A stretch of 64,000 nt of DNA from Zunongwangia mangrovi. GTDB lineage: Bacteria; Bacteroidota; Bacteroidia; Flavobacteriales; Flavobacteriaceae. Below are positions 54,256 to 63,048 of this stretch, in pieces (positions within the stretch are counted from its first letter, which is position 1; each line of letters starts with the position of its first letter). The stretch covers positions 744,001 to 808,000 of the forward strand of contig NZ_FOKV01000001.1 in the NCBI RefSeq assembly GCF_900112105.1, written 5' to 3'. The position numbers and the translations under genes were made by a program. The notes below the pieces were generated by a model, which saw nothing but the letters and a program-made list of their open reading frames with translations, was not told the DNA's origin and did no database searches.

Positions 54256-54392
54256 ATAAGTAAATGTGGTTTGAGTAAATAAACAGCCTAAAATAAATCG
54301 CAATGTAAACTCAATGTTGCTTAAAATAATATTTTAAAAAACTTAAAATCAGTTAAATATATCTTCAATGTTAATTTAATGTTACGTAATTA

Positions 54393-54423
54393 TTGTTTTA
54401 ATGTAAACTTTGTTTTATATTTG
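54393..54423 (+). promoter_or_regulatory. Promoter of the MORN-type protein gene
   Basis: TTG (54393-54395), 20 bases, TATATTTG (54416-54423). The ATG follows 26 bases later. Confidence 0.65.
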
Positions 54424-54449
54424 TTATCACAAGATTAATAGAAAGCATT

Positions 54450-54818
54450 ATGAAGACGATAAAAAATACAATGATTGCTGCCCTGATGATGTTAAGTGGA
54501 GCAGTAGTAGCACAAAATGAAGTTAAAAAACCTGTTTTCGAAAAGCAGGGTGATTTAATTAAAGGAACATATTATTATGAAGACGGAAATATTAGGCAGG
54601 AAGGTACGTACAAGAATGGAGAGCTCCACGGAAAGTGGGTTTCTTACGACGAGAAAGGTGAAAAGACAGCCTTCGCAGAATATAACGATGGCGAAAAAGT
54701 TGGTACATGGCTTTTTTGGGAAGGTAATAAGATTAAGCAGGTAGAATATAAATCAAACCAAATTGTATCTGTAGATAATATCTCATCTACATCTTCGTTA
54801 GCTATTAATGAAGAGTAG
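54450..54818 (+). CDS. Secreted MORN-repeat protein (YwqK-like)
   Basis: The 122-residue protein has a signal peptide (MKTIKNTMIAALMMLSGAVVAQ) and about three MORN-like repeats: YYYEDGNIRQEGTYKNGELHG, WVSYDEKGEKTAFAEYNDGEK and WLFWEGNKIKQVEY. These beta-hairpin repeats are shared with proteins labelled toxin-antitoxin YwqK antitoxin, a label with no support here because no toxin is present. The function is unknown. It has its own promoter and a terminator. Confidence 0.72.
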   Translation: MKTIKNTMIAALMMLSGAVVAQNEVKKPVFEKQGDLIKGTYYYEDGNIRQEGTYKNGELHGKWVSYDEKGEKTAFAEYNDGEKVGTWLFWEGNKIKQVEYKSNQIVSVDNISSTSSLAINEE

Positions 54819-54837
54819 AGATTGATTTTAGTTTAAA

Positions 54838-54874
54838 GAAAAAGCCCTCGATTTTAATTATCGAGGGCTTTTTT
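54838..54874 (+). terminator. Terminator after the MORN-type gene
   Basis: AAAGCCCTCGA (54841-54851) pairs with TCGAGGGCTTT (54861-54871), then a T run. It lies about 20 bases after the stop and just before repeat copy 5. Confidence 0.88.
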
Positions 54875-54877
54875 ATT

Positions 54878-54960
54878 GGCGTATAATACTTCAAGGCTTG
54901 CCTCGAAGTTAAAAAAATGTTTCTAGTGAATGCCTCGTGGGCTTCCCCCGAGGTAGTTTC
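54878..54960 (+). repeat. GAGGCTTGCCTCG-type hairpin repeat, copy 5
   Basis: GGCGTATAATACTTCAAGGC and TTGCCTCGAAGTT precede AAAAAATGTTTC, then TGCCTCGTGGGCTTCCCC and CGAGGTAGTTTC. The leading CACCGCCAA hairpin of copies 2 and 4 is deleted (TTATTGGC joins directly to GTATAAT). It lies between convergent genes, flanked by two terminators. Confidence 0.78.
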
Positions 54961-54975
54961 CTGTTTAATATTAGA

Positions 54976-55009
54976 AAAAAAGAACCCTGTAAAATTCAGG
55001 GATCTTTTT
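54976..55009 (-). terminator. Terminator of the efflux operon
   Basis: AAAAAGAACCCTG pairs imperfectly with CAGGGATCTTTTT around a short loop. It ends directly before the stop of the RND permease gene (55012). Confidence 0.7.
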
Positions 55010-55011
55010 GT

Positions 55012-58000
55012 TTAGTTCTTAGCTAATTTTCGTTGTCTGCGCTCCAGTTTTTTATTTCTTGCTTTCACCTTTGCACGGTTCACAAGGTAAAACATTACCG
55101 GTACTACAACCAGTGTTAAGAATGTGGCGAATACCAATCCAAAGATCACTGTCCACGCTAAAGGTCCCCAGAAAATAACATTATCACCTCCAATATAGAT
55201 GCCGGGATCATAATCGATCATTAATCCGAAGAAATCGATATTTAAACCTATTGCTAACGGGATCAAACCAAGCACGGTTGTGATCGCCGTTAATAATACA
55301 GGGCGTAATCTTGATTTTCCGCCTCTAACGATACAATCAAAATACTGTTCTCTGGTAAGTAATTCATCGTCGGCTAAACCAAGTTCGTTTTTCTTACGAT
55401 CGATCAATATTTGCGTGTAATCGATAAGTACGATAGCATTATTAACCACAATACCGGCAAGAGAAATAATTCCCATCATCGTCATAATGATCACAAAATC
55501 CATTTGGAAAATAATTAATCCAAAGAATACTCCAACCAAACTTAAAACAACGGCACTAACTATAATTAGTGGTTTTGAGATCGAATTAAATTGTGCTACC
55601 AAAATCAACAATATTCCTCCAATAGCGATCAATAAAGCTTTTAATAAGAAAGCCATGTTATCTGCCTGCTCTTCTTGTTCACCAGTAAAGGCAAAGCTCA
55701 TTTCGTCTGGTAGTTCGTAATTCTGGAGTTCGGTTTTTAGCTGCTGAACGATTTCATTGGCGTTGTAATCTCCCAGTACATTCGAATAAACGGTAATTAC
55801 ACGCTTTAGATCTTTCCTTTTAATAGAGCTAAAAGATGATGCTACTTTTGTTTCTACTAATGCTGAAATTGGTACCTGTACTAATTGCCCATTATTTTGA
55901 TCTCTAAAAGTAATTGGCTGATTAAACAAGGCATTTTCATCATATCTAAACTTATCGTTGAAACGCACATTAACTTCATAATCATCATCGCCGTCCTTAT
56001 AAGTAGAAACCTCTTCACCGTAAATTGCTCGACGTAAAGTTTGTCCTACTGCCACTGTGGAAACCCCAAGCTGTCCTGCTTTTCTTCGATCTACTTTAAC
56101 CTCTAATTCAGATTTAGATTTGTTAACATCGATCTTTAATTCTTCAATTCCCTCAATACTAAGTTCCTGAATATAAGAACGCATATTTTCGGCTTCAGCT
56201 AACATTTCTTCGTAGTCTTCTCCTCTAATTTCAATATTAATAGGATAACCAGAAGGTGGTCCCGCTGCATCTTTTTCAACAATGATCGAGGCACCAGGGA
56301 AACCATGAACTGCAGCTCGAATTTCCTCCATAACATCACTACTTTTTACACCGCGCCGCTCATTAAACTCGCGCATTGATAAGGTGATCTTCCCTTTGTG
56401 AGGCATTTCGTTTTGTTGCCCACCATCGGTTTGGGGATTTCCTGCTCCTTCACCAACTTGAGAAACGGCAGATTCTACCATATAGTTATAACCATCGTCA
56501 TTATACTTTTCGATGGCCTCGTAGATTCTTTCCTCAACCTGTTTAGTAAGCTCGTTGGTTTTCTGGATATCTGTGCCTTCAGGATATTCAATGTAGGTGA
56601 TAATTTGTTTCGGTTCATTTTCTGGAAAGAACAAAACATTAGGTTGCACTGCACCAATCAATATAAAAGATAGGATAAGCATGATTACCGTTCCGAAGAA
56701 AAACACATACGCTCTCTTTCCACTCAAGGCATATTTAAGGGTGCCTTCGTAATTATTTTCCAGTTTTTTAAGTGCCTTGAACTGAAAGTAAGCAATAGCC
56801 TTAGTTAAAACATATTTGTAAAGCCATAATAAGATTACCAATAGAATAAGAATGTTTCCTATTCCTCTTAAAGCTCCCATATCAAGTAAGAATCCTGCTA
56901 ATAATAAAATGATCCCTAAAGCAGCGAATATTACCGATAAGCTTATCAGTTTTTTCTTGGTCATTTCTTCTTCCTCGGTCTTCATAAATTCTGAAGTCAG
57001 CATCGAGTTTATGATCAATGCTACGAACAAGGAAGAACCTAAAACAATAGAAAGTGTAATAGGAAAGATCATCATGAACTTACCAATAGTTCCCGGCCAT
57101 AAACCTAATGGGAAAAACGCAGCTAAAGTCGTTGCCGTAGAAGCAATAATTGGCCACGCAATTTCGCCAAGACCTTGTTTAGCAGCCTGCTTTCTGGACA
57201 TCCCTTCGTCCATGAGGGTATATACATTTTCTACTACAACAATACCATTGTCTACCAGCATTCCCAGTCCCATTACCAGAGCAAATAGCACCATGGTGTT
57301 TAAGGTGAAACCAAGACTTGATAATACAATGTAAGATAAGAACATCGAAAGTGGGATGGCTAAACCAACAAAAAGAGCATTCCTAAATCCTAGGAAAAAC
57401 ATAAGTACTAAAACCACCAATATTACCCCAAAGATGATGTTATTTACAAGATCATCTACCTGTGTTTGCGTTTTGGTAGATTGATCGTTAGAGTAAGAAA
57501 TATGTAGATTTTCTGGTAGATAATCTTCCTGTTCTGCAGCGATAATTTCTTTAATATCTTCTACCGCCTCGATCATGTTTTTACCACCACGCTTCTTGAT
57601 ATCAAGCATCACTACCGGTTCGCCATATTCTCTGGCGAAGGTAGTTGCATCTTTCTCTTTGAAGTTGATATCTGCAATATCTTTTAGGAAAATATTCCCG
57701 CCATCACGTTTAACGATCACGTTTTCTAGCTCCTTTGGATCTTGAATTTCCCCAACGATCCTAATATTCTTTTCGACACCGCTGGTAATCACATTTCCGG
57801 CAGAGATGGTTTTATTTTCCATACTTACCGAATTAACGATATTATCGAAACTTACTTTAGAAGCCGACATTTTGTAAATATCGACTGCAATTTCTACCTC
57901 CATTTCTTCGGCACCACGAATGCTTGCTTCTTTGATCTGCGGAAGTAATTCTATTTTTTCCTGAAGATATTCAGCGTAAGTTTTTAATTGCTGAACTGGA

Positions 58001-58482
58001 TAATCTCCCGTTAAATTGATATTCAGAATTGGTTGCTCTTCTGAAATATTTAGGTCGAAAACATTAGGTTCTACCTTTGCGCCATTATCTAAAGTTGGCC
58101 AGGTAGTTTCAGCTTTTACAAGGTCTACCTTATCTTTAACTTTAGTTTTGGCGTTATCTACACTAATATCTTCTTCAAATTCTACAATGACGATCGAGTA
58201 ATCCTGAAGTGTCGTTGAGGTAATTTCCTTAACTCCTGCTATATCATTAAACTCTTCTTCTAAAGGTTCTGTAATGAATTTCTCTACATCTTCAGCCGAG
58301 TTCCCCGGGTTTACAGAACTAATGTAAATCTTGGTTTCTACAATTTCAGGAAACGCCTCACGAGGCATTCCGTAGTAAGAAAGCAAACCGCCAAGCATGA
58401 TGATCGCAATAATAACGTAGACCGTCATTTTATTGTCGATTGCCCAGGAGGAGAGCTTAAATTCTTTATCTAGATTGTTCAT
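55012..58482 (-). CDS. RND efflux transporter permease (HAE1/AcrB family)
   Basis: The 1156-residue inner-membrane pump uses the proton gradient to export drugs or lipids. The two N-terminal periplasmic loops, the GMLVDNGIVVVENVYTLMDEG block carrying the essential transmembrane aspartate, and a second repeat (GIVVNNAIVLIDYTQ) are present. An extra pair of helices (ILLLAGFLLDMGALRGIGNI to about 560) is inserted between the fourth-sixth helix region and the central loop, making it longer than AcrB. The C terminus is basic (KVKARNKKLERRQRK). It is the last gene of a four-gene operon. The substrate is unknown. Confidence 0.93.
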   Translation of the reverse strand: MNNLDKEFKLSSWAIDNKMTVYVIIAIIMLGGLLSYYGMPREAFPEIVETKIYISSVNPGNSAEDVEKFITEPLEEEFNDIAGVKEITSTTLQDYSIVIVEFEEDISVDNAKTKVKDKVDLVKAETTWPTLDNGAKVEPNVFDLNISEEQPILNINLTGDYPVQQLKTYAEYLQEKIELLPQIKEASIRGAEEMEVEIAVDIYKMSASKVSFDNIVNSVSMENKTISAGNVITSGVEKNIRIVGEIQDPKELENVIVKRDGGNIFLKDIADINFKEKDATTFAREYGEPVVMLDIKKRGGKNMIEAVEDIKEIIAAEQEDYLPENLHISYSNDQSTKTQTQVDDLVNNIIFGVILVVLVLMFFLGFRNALFVGLAIPLSMFLSYIVLSSLGFTLNTMVLFALVMGLGMLVDNGIVVVENVYTLMDEGMSRKQAAKQGLGEIAWPIIASTATTLAAFFPLGLWPGTIGKFMMIFPITLSIVLGSSLFVALIINSMLTSEFMKTEEEEMTKKKLISLSVIFAALGIILLLAGFLLDMGALRGIGNILILLVILLWLYKYVLTKAIAYFQFKALKKLENNYEGTLKYALSGKRAYVFFFGTVIMLILSFILIGAVQPNVLFFPENEPKQIITYIEYPEGTDIQKTNELTKQVEERIYEAIEKYNDDGYNYMVESAVSQVGEGAGNPQTDGGQQNEMPHKGKITLSMREFNERRGVKSSDVMEEIRAAVHGFPGASIIVEKDAAGPPSGYPINIEIRGEDYEEMLAEAENMRSYIQELSIEGIEELKIDVNKSKSELEVKVDRRKAGQLGVSTVAVGQTLRRAIYGEEVSTYKDGDDDYEVNVRFNDKFRYDENALFNQPITFRDQNNGQLVQVPISALVETKVASSFSSIKRKDLKRVITVYSNVLGDYNANEIVQQLKTELQNYELPDEMSFAFTGEQEEQADNMAFLLKALLIAIGGILLILVAQFNSISKPLIIVSAVVLSLVGVFFGLIIFQMDFVIIMTMMGIISLAGIVVNNAIVLIDYTQILIDRKKNELGLADDELLTREQYFDCIVRGGKSRLRPVLLTAITTVLGLIPLAIGLNIDFFGLMIDYDPGIYIGGDNVIFWGPLAWTVIFGLVFATFLTLVVVPVMFYLVNRAKVKARNKKLERRQRKLAKN

Positions 58483-58484
58483 TT

Positions 58485-59651
58485 TTACTTTTTGCTAATT
58501 TTTACTTCCTGTCCGTCTCTTAAACTCTTGCTTCCCTCAACAATAATGGTAGTACCTGCATCTAAACCGTCGGTTACTTCGATCATATTGTCGTAAACAT
58601 AACCGGTTTCTACTACGGTTTTCTTAGCAACACCGGTGCTATCTGTCTTATTTTTTAGAGTGTAGACAAGACTTTCTCCCATAGCGTTTTTCTGAATCGT
58701 ACTTTCAGGAATACTTATAGCGTCTTCTGCAGTATAATCGTTTAAAAGAATGGTTGCGATTTGATTAGGTCGAATTAATTGATCTGGATTAGGGATAGCG
58801 ATCTTCACTCTAAAAGTCCTGTTGTTGGCATTAATGTTATTACCAACTTCTGTCACTTTTCCTTCGTATTCTTTATTGATAGAACTAATCATCACTTTTA
58901 CTGAAGTTCCTTTTTTGATCTTTGGAAGATAATTTTCTGGAACTGCAGCTTCAACATACATATTACTTAGGTTGATAATTCTAAAAAGCTGACTTTGTCC
59001 CGGGCTTACTACCTCTCCCTGGTTGCTAATCACCTCGTCTATAACTCCGCTAAAAGGCGCAGTAATAGTTGTTTTTGCAAGCTGAGATTTTAATTGTTCG
59101 GCTGCTTTTTGAGAAGCTTCGAAATTAGTTTTAGCTTCTAAAAATTGAATCTCAGATCCTATATTCTGGTCCCATAATCTTTTTTGACGCTCGAAAGTTG
59201 TTTTGGCTAAAGTGGCCTGCGCTTCAGCCTGCGCTACCTGGCTTGCTAATCCGCCATCGTCGATCTTAGCTAAAATTTGCCCTTTATTTACACGATCGCC
59301 TTCATTCACATAAACCTTTTGTAGAATACCAGAATATTCTGGGTAAATGATAATGTTCTCGTCTGTAGCAACATCACCCTGTACTTCAGCAAAATGCTGA
59401 AATGTACTGTCTTTAAGAGTTTGTACAGTTACAAGGTTAAGGTTCTTGTTCTTATCTAATTTGCCAATGGCTTCGTCTAGTTTGTTGATATCTGAAGTTA
59501 GGGCACTTTGTTCCTTACTAAGTTCAGATTTTCTGGCTCTTATTTCGGTAAGATTCCCTTCTTCGATAAGGTCTTCTATAGATTTTTCATTCTCATTTCC
59601 GCAGGCGGCTATTAAAAGAGAAACACTAAAAATTGCAGCTAATTTTTTCAT
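58485..59651 (-). CDS. RND efflux periplasmic adaptor, lipoprotein (membrane fusion protein)
   Basis: From the ATG at 59651, which gives a typical lipoprotein signal (MKKLAAIFSVSLLIAAC, C17), the protein has 388 residues. It shows a long alpha-helical hairpin (AQAEAQATLAKTTFERQKRL), a lipoyl domain (GILQKVYVNEGDRVNKGQIL and its partner TTITAPFSGVIDEV), and a beta-barrel. It bridges the permease and TolC. An upstream ATG at 59681 lies in the tail of the tolC gene and adds ten residues. It ends two bases before the permease gene starts. Confidence 0.9.
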   Translation of the reverse strand: MKKLAAIFSVSLLIAACGNENEKSIEDLIEEGNLTEIRARKSELSKEQSALTSDINKLDEAIGKLDKNKNLNLVTVQTLKDSTFQHFAEVQGDVATDENIIIYPEYSGILQKVYVNEGDRVNKGQILAKIDDGGLASQVAQAEAQATLAKTTFERQKRLWDQNIGSEIQFLEAKTNFEASQKAAEQLKSQLAKTTITAPFSGVIDEVISNQGEVVSPGQSQLFRIINLSNMYVEAAVPENYLPKIKKGTSVKVMISSINKEYEGKVTEVGNNINANNRTFRVKIAIPNPDQLIRPNQIATILLNDYTAEDAISIPESTIQKNAMGESLVYTLKNKTDSTGVAKKTVVETGYVYDNMIEVTDGLDAGTTIIVEGSKSLRDGQEVKISKK

Positions 59652-59664
59652 ATGGCGGGGATAA

Positions 59665-61044
59665 TTATTCTTTTTCTTCATATTTGGTTGTGTCTAATAA
59701 ATTCTCTAGCTCAACTTTGGTTGTTATCACGTTAAGCATCGATTGCAGGTAATCCTGTTGTGCAGTATATAATTGTCGTTGTGCTTCGCTTAATTCGAAA
59801 CTGCTGGCCACACCTTCCTCAAACTTTGTTTTGTTCTTATTTTCGATACGTTCTGCTAAAGCCAGGTTCTTTTTCTGTACACTATAGTTATCCAGGCTGT
59901 ATTCGTATTCTGTTTTAGCTGAATTTATCTGTTGTTTTACTTCATTTTTAGTGTAATCCAGATCAGCAAGAGCCTGTTCTAAAGCAATTTTCTTTTGCTG
60001 AGTTCTTGCAGAACGCATTCCGCTACTAAAAATGGGTATATTTAGGCTTATTCCTAAGATCGATTGATCGAAGTATTCCTGGTTATCATTTAAAAAAGTG
60101 AATTCCTGGCTAAATCCCTGGTAACCATAGTTTACATATCCGGTAAGTGAAGGCAAAGCTTTGGCTTGTTCTAATTTCACTTCGATTTCTGCAGATTCTG
60201 CTGTGTTTTTAGCGATTCTGAAGTCGATATTCTCTTCTACAGCGATATTTTTTTGTAAGATCGAAAGGTCAAAATATTGCATAGCTAATGCCTCTAGTTC
60301 CTCGGTAAGTGTAATATTTGTTTCTACCGGAAGTCCTAAAGTGATATTTAGCATTTCGTAAGCAATATCTGCCATGCGCGAACTTCTGTTTAGATTGTTT
60401 TTTAAGGTAAGAAGGGTGATCTCTAATTGCTCTACATCTTCTTCTTCAGCAAGACCATTTTCAAAAGTAAGCTTGGTCTCATCGAAGGTTTTTTGTACGC
60501 TTTCGACGTTTTTCTTCAAGATGGCTACATTTTCTTCAGCTAAAAGAACATTTCCGTAGGCATTAATAATTCCTTTTTTAACCTCCTGATCTGTTTTTGT
60601 TTTTGCATTTTCGGTAATCTGAAGCAATGTTTTTGCAGATTGAATTCCTACCAGGTAAGAACCATCAAAAATGATCTGATTCCACGTGGCAGTTGCATTC
60701 ATACTTTGCTGCGTACCAAAAGTTACTGGGATAAATGTTCCTGGTTCGCCACCAGTAATTTCAGCAGGTAAAAGTTGTACGGGCTGTTTTATGTAATTTT
60801 GGTAATCTACAGCGCCACTTATTTGTGGCAATCCCTGTGCGATGATCTCCCATTTTTGTTTTAGGGAAATGGCAATATCTCTTTGGGCATTCGCTGCTTC
60901 AACGTTATGCTCTAAGCCATAACGAATCGCTTCTTCCAAAGAAAAAGAAAATGATTCGGGGGCTTCTTGAGTTTCCTGTGCGTAGGATGCGAGGCTAATA
61001 AAGCCTAACAGCGTTAGAAAATGTTTAATTGATAGGTGTTTCAT
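59665..61044 (-). CDS. TolC-family outer-membrane efflux protein
   Basis: The 459-residue protein has a signal peptide (MKHLSIKHFLTLLGFISLASYAQ) and the internally duplicated helix/strand pattern of TolC: SFSLEEAIRYGLEHNVEAANAQ, ATWNQIIFDGSYLVGIQ and GISLNIPIFSSGMRSARTQQ. It forms the outer-membrane channel of a tripartite pump. Its start codon overlaps the preceding tetR gene by 20 bases, and its stop lies 14 bases before the adaptor ATG, which implies tight translational coupling. Confidence 0.92.
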   Translation of the reverse strand: MKHLSIKHFLTLLGFISLASYAQETQEAPESFSFSLEEAIRYGLEHNVEAANAQRDIAISLKQKWEIIAQGLPQISGAVDYQNYIKQPVQLLPAEITGGEPGTFIPVTFGTQQSMNATATWNQIIFDGSYLVGIQSAKTLLQITENAKTKTDQEVKKGIINAYGNVLLAEENVAILKKNVESVQKTFDETKLTFENGLAEEEDVEQLEITLLTLKNNLNRSSRMADIAYEMLNITLGLPVETNITLTEELEALAMQYFDLSILQKNIAVEENIDFRIAKNTAESAEIEVKLEQAKALPSLTGYVNYGYQGFSQEFTFLNDNQEYFDQSILGISLNIPIFSSGMRSARTQQKKIALEQALADLDYTKNEVKQQINSAKTEYEYSLDNYSVQKKNLALAERIENKNKTKFEEGVASSFELSEAQRQLYTAQQDYLQSMLNVITTKVELENLLDTTKYEEKE

Positions 61045-61639
61045 TGTTTTTTGTTAGCTCTTCTAAAATTTCTAATCCTTTTTTAGTTGCGATTCCTCTT
61101 ACGTGATATTCTATATATAATTGAAACAAGTTGGCTTTGCTATATTCTTCAGCGGGAAAAATGCTGGTGTCTCTTATCGAATTAGTTCCTTCGTGATATA
61201 ACCTTGAAATAAATTGCACGTCAATTTCTTTACGAAATAGTCCTTCTTTTATGCCTCTTGTTACATTTTCTTCTATGCTACATGCCACAAGATCTGCTTT
61301 GGTGCGAGTTACACTCTCAAAAATCTTAGGGTAATATTTTTGCAACTGAAATTGCGGAGACGTTTTTTCATCTTTTAAAAAAATGCTTATCTGCTTTTTT
61401 ACTTCAAAAAGTTCTTCTATAGCGTTAATGTCTTTTTTCTTTATTTCAGCAATACTTTTTTGAATAGTTTCCAGGATATTAAAAGCAACATCCTTAACCA
61501 AAAGTGTTTTGGTTGAATAATTGGCGTAAATCGTTTTTTTAGAAATACCCAATTTTGCTGCAATATCATCCATGGTGACGCTTTTGAAGCCATACTCCAA
61601 AAACATTTCTGTCGCCATGTTTAAAATAGTCTCTTTCAA
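61025..61639 (-). CDS. TetR/AcrR-family repressor of the efflux operon
   Basis: The 204-residue regulator has an N-terminal helix-turn-helix: KETILNMATEMFLEYGF, SVTMDDIAAKLGISKKTIY and ANYSTKTLLVKDV form helices 1-4. The C-terminal ligand-binding part is unlike well-known drug-binding members. The start is TTG at 61639; the ATG at codon 8 would cut helix 1. The gene is first in the tetR-tolC-adaptor-permease operon, and a perfect 9-bp inverted repeat over the promoter suggests autorepression. The inducer is unknown. Confidence 0.9.
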   Translation of the reverse strand: MKETILNMATEMFLEYGFKSVTMDDIAAKLGISKKTIYANYSTKTLLVKDVAFNILETIQKSIAEIKKKDINAIEELFEVKKQISIFLKDEKTSPQFQLQKYYPKIFESVTRTKADLVACSIEENVTRGIKEGLFRKEIDVQFISRLYHEGTNSIRDTSIFPAEEYSKANLFQLYIEYHVRGIATKKGLEILEELTKNNETPIN

Positions 61640-61654
61640 ACTTCAAATTTTCGG

Positions 61655-61696
61655 CAAATGTATGTCACGGAAACTTTTAAAACAAATAAAGTTTCC
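61655..61696 (-). promoter_or_regulatory. Promoter and TetR-type operator of the efflux operon
   Basis: On the minus strand, TTTG (61686-61683), 20 bases and TACATTTG (61662-61655) form the promoter. The inverted repeat GGAAACTTT-N10-AAAGTTTCC (61669-61696) covers the -33 box and the spacer. A repressor bound here would block RNA polymerase. Confidence 0.75.
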
Positions 61697-61775
61697 AAGG
61701 TTTACGATTATTTAATAATCGCATTGAATTTGAAATTATTGCAATTATGGTATTTTAGCAGAAAAAATTATTTTA

Positions 61776-62750
61776 ATGCTGGCTATTACAGAGTATCGGG
61801 AGGTTTTTTTAAAATATCTTGAAGAGAAAATAACAATTAAAGAACCTGCTAATCTTTATGAACCAATGGTTTATATTCTTGGTTTGGGCGGGAAACGATT
61901 ACGACCGGTACTGGTTTTAATGGCTACAGAAATTTTTGAAAAAGATTATAAAGAAGCTCTGGATGCTTCTTTGGCTATCGAAATCTTCCATAATTTTTCT
62001 TTGGTTCATGATGATATTATGGATGATGCTCCTTTACGAAGAGGAAAAGCTACTGTTCACGAAAAATGGGATATCAATACCGGGATTCTTTCTGGAGACG
62101 CTATGCTTATTAACGCTTACCAGCTTTTTGAGAATTACCAGGGCGATATTTTTAAAGAATTAGCACAGCTTTTTACTAAAACCGCTATGGAAGTTTGTGA
62201 AGGGCAGCAGTATGATATCGATTTTGAAACCAGGGACGATGTAAGTATAGAAGATTATCTTAAGATGATCGAGTATAAAACCGCCGTGTTAGTTGGTGCA
62301 TCCTTACAAATGGGAGCAATTGTAGCTGGTGTGGATGAAGACTGTAAAAAAGCCATTTATCAATTTGGAAGACTTTTAGGTATTGCTTTTCAGCTTCAGG
62401 ACGATTATTTAGACGCCTTTGGAGATCCAAAAACTTTTGGTAAACAGGTTGGAGGCGATATTATAGAAAATAAGAAGACATTTTTATATTTAAAATCTTT
62501 GGAAGCTTCTAACGAAGATGAAGCAAAACAGTTAGAGTATTTGTATTCTATCAATCCCGAAGATAATTCTGGTAAAATCGAAACTGTAAAGTCGATCTTT
62601 CAAAAAAGCGGTGCAGCAAAATCTACCAAAGAAGAGATCCAAAAGTATACAAAAATGGCTTTTGAAGTCCTGGATAGTATTTCGATAAGCGAGGAGAAGA
62701 AAAAACCTTTGCGTGATTTTGGAAATATGCTGATGAATCGTACCGTTTAA
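61776..62750 (+). CDS. Polyprenyl (isoprenoid) diphosphate synthase
   Basis: The 324-residue protein belongs to the trans-prenyltransferase family. The first aspartate-rich motif is D79-D80-IM-D83-D84 (VHDDIMDDAPLRRG) and the second is D209-D210-x2-D213 (QLQDDYLDAFGD), which bind the two magnesium-diphosphates. GGKRLRPVLVL binds isopentenyl diphosphate. The chain length cannot be decided from sequence; the residue five before the first motif is phenylalanine (HNFSLVHDD), which often limits length in geranylgeranyl/farnesyl enzymes. The product could feed menaquinone or carotenoids. sucA is the next gene, 298 bases downstream. Confidence 0.9.
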   Translation: MLAITEYREVFLKYLEEKITIKEPANLYEPMVYILGLGGKRLRPVLVLMATEIFEKDYKEALDASLAIEIFHNFSLVHDDIMDDAPLRRGKATVHEKWDINTGILSGDAMLINAYQLFENYQGDIFKELAQLFTKTAMEVCEGQQYDIDFETRDDVSIEDYLKMIEYKTAVLVGASLQMGAIVAGVDEDCKKAIYQFGRLLGIAFQLQDDYLDAFGDPKTFGKQVGGDIIENKKTFLYLKSLEASNEDEAKQLEYLYSINPEDNSGKIETVKSIFQKSGAAKSTKEEIQKYTKMAFEVLDSISISEEKKKPLRDFGNMLMNRTV

Positions 62751-63002
62751 GTTAGGTATTTAGATTGATATTCAGTTTTTTAGATAATTTTAGTCTTAAA
62801 GCGGAAGAAAGTTAAATCAATCTTATATTATCTAATTTTGCTTAAATTTTAATCTCTTTCTAATTCACTTTTCATTTTAAATTATCATATTCGTAAGAAT
62901 TAGTGCGATTTGGCGCTCATGTTGCCTTGTTGCTATGTTAAAATTCTTTTAATGTATAAAATAAAACTATTGAATGCTGCAAGCAGTTTTTTGTAAAAAT
63001 TG

Positions 63003-63010
63003 TACTTTTG
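63003..63010 (+). promoter_or_regulatory. -7 box of sucA
   Basis: TACTTTTG is an exact TAnnTTTG match, 38 bases before the sucA ATG. The remaining part of the 298-base gap (62751-63002) holds AT-rich sequence with no gene, hairpin or repeat that I recognise. Confidence 0.5.
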
Positions 63011-63048
63011 CTGTGTTTTACACTTTAAAGAAACATTAGTTTCCACTT

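Noticed and set aside
54450-54818. YwqK-type antitoxin of a toxin-antitoxin pair
   Set aside because: It has a signal peptide and no toxin gene beside it; the MORN repeats alone explain the similarity.
56852-57334. 160-residue frame antisense to the RND permease
   Set aside because: Long antisense frames over hydrophobic coding sequence are common, and it has no start context or neighbour support.
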